From Muribaculaceae bacterium (GTDB lineage: Bacteria; Bacteroidota; Bacteroidia; Bacteroidales; Muribaculaceae): a stretch of DNA of 9,660 nucleotides. The notes beneath the pieces were generated by a model that was given only the letters and a program-made list of their open reading frames with translations, ran no database searches and was not told the origin of the DNA. Of this stretch, positions 6,403 to 9,660 are shown in pieces. How positions within the stretch are numbered: position 1 is the first letter of the stretch; each line of letters opens with the position of its first letter. Position numbers and translations under genes: made by a program. The stretch is taken from positions 1 to 9,660 of the forward strand of contig JAFYCU010000215.1 in the NCBI GenBank assembly GCA_017545095.1, given 5' to 3'.

Positions 6403-7647
6403 TCAGCACGTCACATCTTCGCCAGCCAGAAAGGTGCGGGCGATGATGGGCGTGGTGTAGGCATAGGGGATGAAGTCAAGGCTTGGTATGGGCTTGGTGA
6501 TAAAGAAGTTGGCCACTTTGCCCACGGCTATGGAGCCGTAGTCGGCACTGAGTCCCATGGCGGCGGCTCCGTTGATGGTGGCCGCGTTGAAGGCCTCGGC
6601 GGGCAGCAGGCGCATCTTGATGCATGCCAGCGACACCACAAACTTCATGTCGCCGCTGGGTGTGGAGCCGGGGTTGTAGTCGCTGGCTATGGCCATGGCC
6701 AGTCCGGCATCGATCATCTTACGGCCAGGAGCGAAAGGCATGTTCAGGAAGAACGACGTGCCGGGCAGTGCGGTGGGCATGGTGCCGGTGCCGCGCAGCA
6801 GGGCGATGTCGTCGTCGGTCATGCTTTCGAGGTGATCCACCGATAGGGCTTGGTGCTTCACCGCCACCTCTACCCCACCCGACGGCGCGAGTTCCTGCCC
6901 GTGGATTTTGCCGCGCATGCCGTGTTGGAGTCCGGCCTCAAGGATGCGTCCGGTCTCCTCGGGGGTGAAGAACCCCTGGTCGCAGAACACATCGACAAAG
7001 TCGGCCAGACCCTCGGCGGCCACGGCAGGAATCATCTCGTTCACCACCAGGTCCACATAGTCGGCCTGTCGGCCGGCATATTCGCGTCCCACGGCATGAG
7101 CACCCAGAAAAGTACTCATCACGCGCAGGCGTGTGCTTTCCTGAATGCGTGCGATGACGCGAAGCATCTTCAGCTCGTCCTGAGTGTTGAGGCCGTAGCC
7201 ACTCTTGATTTCGATGGCTCCGGTGCCCTTGGCGATGACTTCGCGTACACGTTCCATAGCTTGCTCATAGAGCGCATCCTCGGTCAGCTCGTGCAGGCGG
7301 TCGGCGCTGTTGAGGATGCCGCCGCCACGGCGGGCAATCTCGGCATAGGACAGACCGTTGATTTTGTCCACAAACTCCTGTTCGCGGCTTCCGGCATACA
7401 CGATGTGGGTGTGCGCGTCGCACCAGCTGGGCATCACGGTGCCTTGCCGGGCATCCACCATCACGTCGGCCTGGGTGGGTGCGGGGCGGTTGGCCATGGT
7501 GTCGAAGTCGGTGAACACCCCGTCCTCGGCCAGCAGCCAGGCATCGTGGAGGGCATCGAACTGCTTCATCTCGTCGCCCGCCTTGCGCAGTGTGCCACCG
7601 CCGTCGATGCCGGCGAGGGTGGCGATGTTGTTGACCAGCAGTTTCAT
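6403..7647 (-). CDS. hutI: Imidazolonepropionase
   Basis: 414 residues, the usual length. The enzyme hydrolyses 4-imidazolone-5-propanoate to N-formimidoyl-L-glutamate, the third step of histidine degradation, in the cytoplasm. It belongs to the metal-dependent amidohydrolase superfamily. The metal-binding H79-x-H81 is in CDAHTHIVYAG, H249 in GKIHGQELAPSGG with E252 beside it, and D323 in ASDYNPGSTPSG. The family motifs IEIKSGYGL (about 145-153), STFLGAHAV with H184, and H272 in SVDHLES are all present, so it should be active. The ATG at 7645-7647 overlaps the hutH stop as ATGA, which fixes the start and implies translational coupling from the same mRNA. There is no gene for 800 bp downstream, so it is the last gene of this operon. 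Confidence 0.96.
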   Translation of the reverse strand: MKLLVNNIATLAGIDGGGTLRKAGDEMKQFDALHDAWLLAEDGVFTDFDTMANRPAPTQADVMVDARQGTVMPSWCDAHTHIVYAGSREQEFVDKINGLSYAEIARRGGGILNSADRLHELTEDALYEQAMERVREVIAKGTGAIEIKSGYGLNTQDELKMLRVIARIQESTRLRVMSTFLGAHAVGREYAGRQADYVDLVVNEMIPAVAAEGLADFVDVFCDQGFFTPEETGRILEAGLQHGMRGKIHGQELAPSGGVEVAVKHQALSVDHLESMTDDDIALLRGTGTMPTALPGTSFFLNMPFAPGRKMIDAGLAMAIASDYNPGSTPSGDMKFVVSLACIKMRLLPAEAFNAATINGAAAMGLSADYGSIAVGKVANFFITKPIPSLDFIPYAYTTPIIARTFLAGEDVTC

Positions 7648-9119
7648 CGGCGCAGGAATTGGATGGCGGCCTCGATGTGGGGATACATCACATCGTCGTC
7701 ACCGATAAACGGCACCACCTTGCGGAACTCGCTGTGCAGCTGCTCAATGGCCGGCGATGACTTGAGCGGCCGGCGGAACTCCAGTGCCTGGGCGGCATTG
7801 AACAACTCGATGGCCAGCACACGCTCGGTGTTGAACACCACCTTATAGAGCTTGATGGCAGCGTTAGCACCCATGCTCACGAGGTCTTCCTGGTCTTGGC
7901 ACGATGGGATGCTGTCGGTGCTCGACGGCATGGCCAGGCTCTTGTTCAGGCTCACCACGCTGGCGGCGGTGTATTGTGTGATCATGAAGCCGCTGTTCAG
8001 ACCCGGGTTGGCCACAAGGAAATCGGGCAGGCCGCGCGTGCCGCTCACCAGGCGGTAGATGCGACGCTCGCTGATGTTGGCCAACTCGCTTAGGGCCTGG
8101 GCGAGGAAGTCCATGGGCAGGGCGATGGGCTCGCCGTGGAAGTTGCCGGCACTGATGATGAGGTCCTCGTCAGGGCACACAGTGGGGTTGTCGGTGGCAC
8201 TGTTGATTTCAGTGTCGATGACCGATTTCACATAGCGGATGGTGTCCTTCACCGCGCCATGCACCTGCGGCATGCAGCGGAACGAGTAGGGATCCTGCAC
8301 GTGGGTCTTGTTTTGCTTGATGAGCTCGCTGCCCTGAAGCAGTTCCTTGATGCGCGCTGCGGTGTCGAGCTGCCCCTGGTGGGGACGCACACGGTGCACG
8401 GCCTCGGTGAACGGCTCGATGCGGCCGTCATAGGCCTCGAGCGACATCGTGCCGATGGTGTCGGCCCACGCGCTGAGCCGCTCAGCCTTCAGCAGTGCCC
8501 ACACGGCAAACGCACTCATGTTTTGTGTGCCGTTGAGCAGTGCCAGACCTTCCTTGCTGGCCAGCTGGATGGGTTGCCAGCCCTTGCGGCGCAGCAGTTC
8601 GGCACCGGTGATGACCTCTCCATTCAGCTCTACCTCGCCCAGCCCCACCAAGGGCAGGCACAGGTGAGCCAGTGGCACCAGGTCGCCCGAGGCGCCCAGC
8701 GAACCCTGACGATAGACCACCGGGCACACACCCTCGTTGAAGAAGTCGATGAGACGTTCCACGGTGTCGAGTTTGCAGCCCGAGTAGCCATAACTGAGCG
8801 ACTGCACCTTGAGGAGCAGCATGATGCGCACAATCTCGTTGGGCACACGCTCGCCCACACCGCAGGCGTGCGACTTCATCAGGTTGATTTGCAGCTGCGA
8901 GAGCTGGTCCTGGCTCACGCTCACGCGGCACAGCGAGCCAAAGCCCGTGGTCACGCCATAGACCGGCACCGGGCTGGATGCGATTTTCTCGTCGAGATAC
9001 TGCCGGCAGCGCACAATGCGCTCGCGCGCATCGGCACTCAGCGCCAGATGGATGTTGTTCTTGATAATTTCGCCCACGCGCTCGATGGTGAGATGCTGGG
9101 CACTGATTTCATGTGTCAT
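7644..9119 (-). CDS. hutH: Histidine ammonia-lyase
   Basis: 491 residues from the ATG at 9117-9119. It deaminates L-histidine to trans-urocanate and ammonia, the first step of the hut pathway; family members are cytoplasmic homotetramers. The Ala143-Ser-Gly145 triplet in GSLGASGDLVPLAH forms the MIO cofactor. Other active-site positions of the family are visible: Y54 in YGVTTGFG, H84 in KSHACG, N196 in LLNGTQN, Y278 and R281 in QDPYSFRCMPQ, and E411 in QDQEDLVSMG. The frame is open to an ATG at 9182 (512 residues), but the shorter start places Tyr and the MIO triplet one residue from their positions in the Pseudomonas putida enzyme (53 and 142-144). The shorter start also has an AT-rich leader typical of the phylum. 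The gene heads a two-gene operon and overlaps hutI by 4 bp. Confidence 0.96.
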   Translation of the reverse strand: MTHEISAQHLTIERVGEIIKNNIHLALSADARERIVRCRQYLDEKIASSPVPVYGVTTGFGSLCRVSVSQDQLSQLQINLMKSHACGVGERVPNEIVRIMLLLKVQSLSYGYSGCKLDTVERLIDFFNEGVCPVVYRQGSLGASGDLVPLAHLCLPLVGLGEVELNGEVITGAELLRRKGWQPIQLASKEGLALLNGTQNMSAFAVWALLKAERLSAWADTIGTMSLEAYDGRIEPFTEAVHRVRPHQGQLDTAARIKELLQGSELIKQNKTHVQDPYSFRCMPQVHGAVKDTIRYVKSVIDTEINSATDNPTVCPDEDLIISAGNFHGEPIALPMDFLAQALSELANISERRIYRLVSGTRGLPDFLVANPGLNSGFMITQYTAASVVSLNKSLAMPSSTDSIPSCQDQEDLVSMGANAAIKLYKVVFNTERVLAIELFNAAQALEFRRPLKSSPAIEQLHSEFRKVVPFIGDDDVMYPHIEAAIQFLRR

Positions 9120-9203
9120 GCTATCGTTTATGTTAATGAATTGATTGTCAATCTGTTTTTTCAGAGTAAAACACCTTTCCATAGGAATTTATGAGGTGAC
9201 TCG

Positions 9204-9259
9204 CCTTTTTCACAAGGGAATTTCACCCTGTCGGTTCCTTTTCCCGAGGGAATTTTCAC
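9204..9259 (-). promoter_or_regulatory. Direct repeats in the hutH leader
   Basis: Two imperfect copies of a 23-bp unit lie at 9204-9226 and 9237-9259, 33 bp apart, both fitting the minus-strand pattern GTGAAAATTCCC followed by GAAAAGG. The upstream copy includes the perfect palindrome TTCCC-GA-GGGAA (9241-9252). They start right at the expected transcription start, a position suited to an operator or a leader RNA element controlling hut expression. Between them sits CACCCTGTC (9224-9232, plus strand), also seen in the repeats at 3464 and 3633. Confidence 0.45.
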
Positions 9260-9261
9260 TG

Positions 9262-9269
9262 CAAAGGTA
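9262..9269 (-). promoter_or_regulatory. hutHI promoter -7 box
   Basis: TACCTTTG on the minus strand, followed by C at 9261, is a perfect match to the TAnnTTTGC box. Transcription would start near 9256, leaving about 137 nt of leader before the preferred hutH ATG. No good -33 TTTG is found at the usual 19-21 bp; the nearest TTTG (9282-9285) is only 12 bp away. Weak -33 sequence often goes with activator dependence, but that is inference. Confidence 0.5.
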
Positions 9270-9554
9270 CAACATATTTGGCAAAGAGCGTGTGTCTTTG
9301 GTTGAAAAATTGGCTTGGCTTTCCCATAACAGCGAGCATAACAGCGTGCTGGTGCGGAGCGTTCATTCAAACTGTGTCAACAATTGCATTCGTTATGACA
9401 GAAGTTCGAAAAAACACACCACACACAAAAACTCTCAATAAAATTGCGTAATAGCTTTTGTTTTGTTGCATTTGCGGTGGTTTTTGTTGCGGATGCGTTT
9501 TCGAATTGTGTGAATGAACTTATTCAAGTTTCGCAAGTAGATTTTTTTGCACAA

Positions 9555-9605
9555 GAGCAGTCGTGCTCGTTGGTGGTCGAAGACCACAACAAGGCCACGG
9601 CCTTG
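9555..9605. other. Run of three hairpins upstream of hutH
   Basis: Three inverted repeats follow each other within 51 bp: GAGCA/TGCTC (9555-9559 and 9564-9568), GTGGTC/GACCAC (9573-9578 and 9582-9587), and CAAGGCC/GGCCTTG (9590-9596 and 9599-9605). A smaller stem, AACTT/AAGTT, precedes them at 9521-9534. No gene is secure in 9270-9660. A plus-strand frame is open from TTG 9444 (or GTG 9477) to the window edge and begins with a signal-peptide-like hydrophobic stretch, but it has no ATG. The hairpins could be an RNA element, a REP-like repeat, or chance inside such a gene. Confidence 0.4.
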
Positions 9606-9660
9606 AATTATCTGAAACCTGAAGGTGTATCAAAACTATGGAACAATGACAGCGCTTGCC

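Noticed and set aside
9120..9182. Longer hutH start at 9182
   Set aside because: The 21 extra residues do not look like the family, and the 9119 start puts active-site residues close to the known numbering; not fully excluded.
8136..9194. 352-residue plus-strand frame opposite hutH
   Set aside because: His/Val/Leu-rich shadow of a strongly supported gene on the other strand; the same applies to 741-1604 and 6850-7848.

Overview
The window looks like chromosome of a Bacteroidota bacterium, most probably order Bacteroidales (Prevotellaceae/Muribaculaceae-like). The evidence is a secreted protein with a type IX secretion (T9SS) C-terminal domain, a TPR–transmembrane–HTH regulator of the kind common in that order, start codons without Shine-Dalgarno sequences, and Bacteroidota-type TAnnTTTG promoter boxes. 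Lineage below phylum is inference. All four main genes are on the minus strand, so they read right to left, and all end in TGA.

Right part (about 6403-9270): a two-gene histidine-utilisation operon. hutH (histidine ammonia-lyase) comes first and overlaps hutI (imidazolonepropionase) by an ATGA junction. A TACCTTTGC -7 box lies upstream, followed by a leader with two imperfect direct repeats. The genes for the second and fourth steps of the pathway (urocanase and the formiminoglutamate step) are not in the window.

Middle (5602-6402): about 800 bp without a convincing gene. It holds AT-rich short repeats, two 39-bp copies of a REP-like palindrome with covarying stem bases, and two further GC-rich hairpins.

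Left part (111-5601): a membrane TPR/HTH regulator gene and, 556 bp downstream, a large Sec/T9SS-exported protein with a legumain-like (peptidase C13) fold. The regulator has an amber codon inside what looks like its lipoprotein signal peptide. The C13-like protein keeps the Cys position but lacks the catalytic His, so it may be a pseudo-protease. The gap between the two genes carries several copies of a TTGACAGGGTG-like motif, one inside the promoter of the C13-like gene; a related GACAGGGTG lies in the hutH leader. A plausible but unproven reading is that the regulator controls the exported protein.

The far right (9270-9660) has no confident gene; it contains a compact run of three hairpins. 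The far left (1-110) holds a strong hairpin downstream of the exported-protein gene. I see no CRISPR array, tRNA, rRNA, transposase gene or phage gene.
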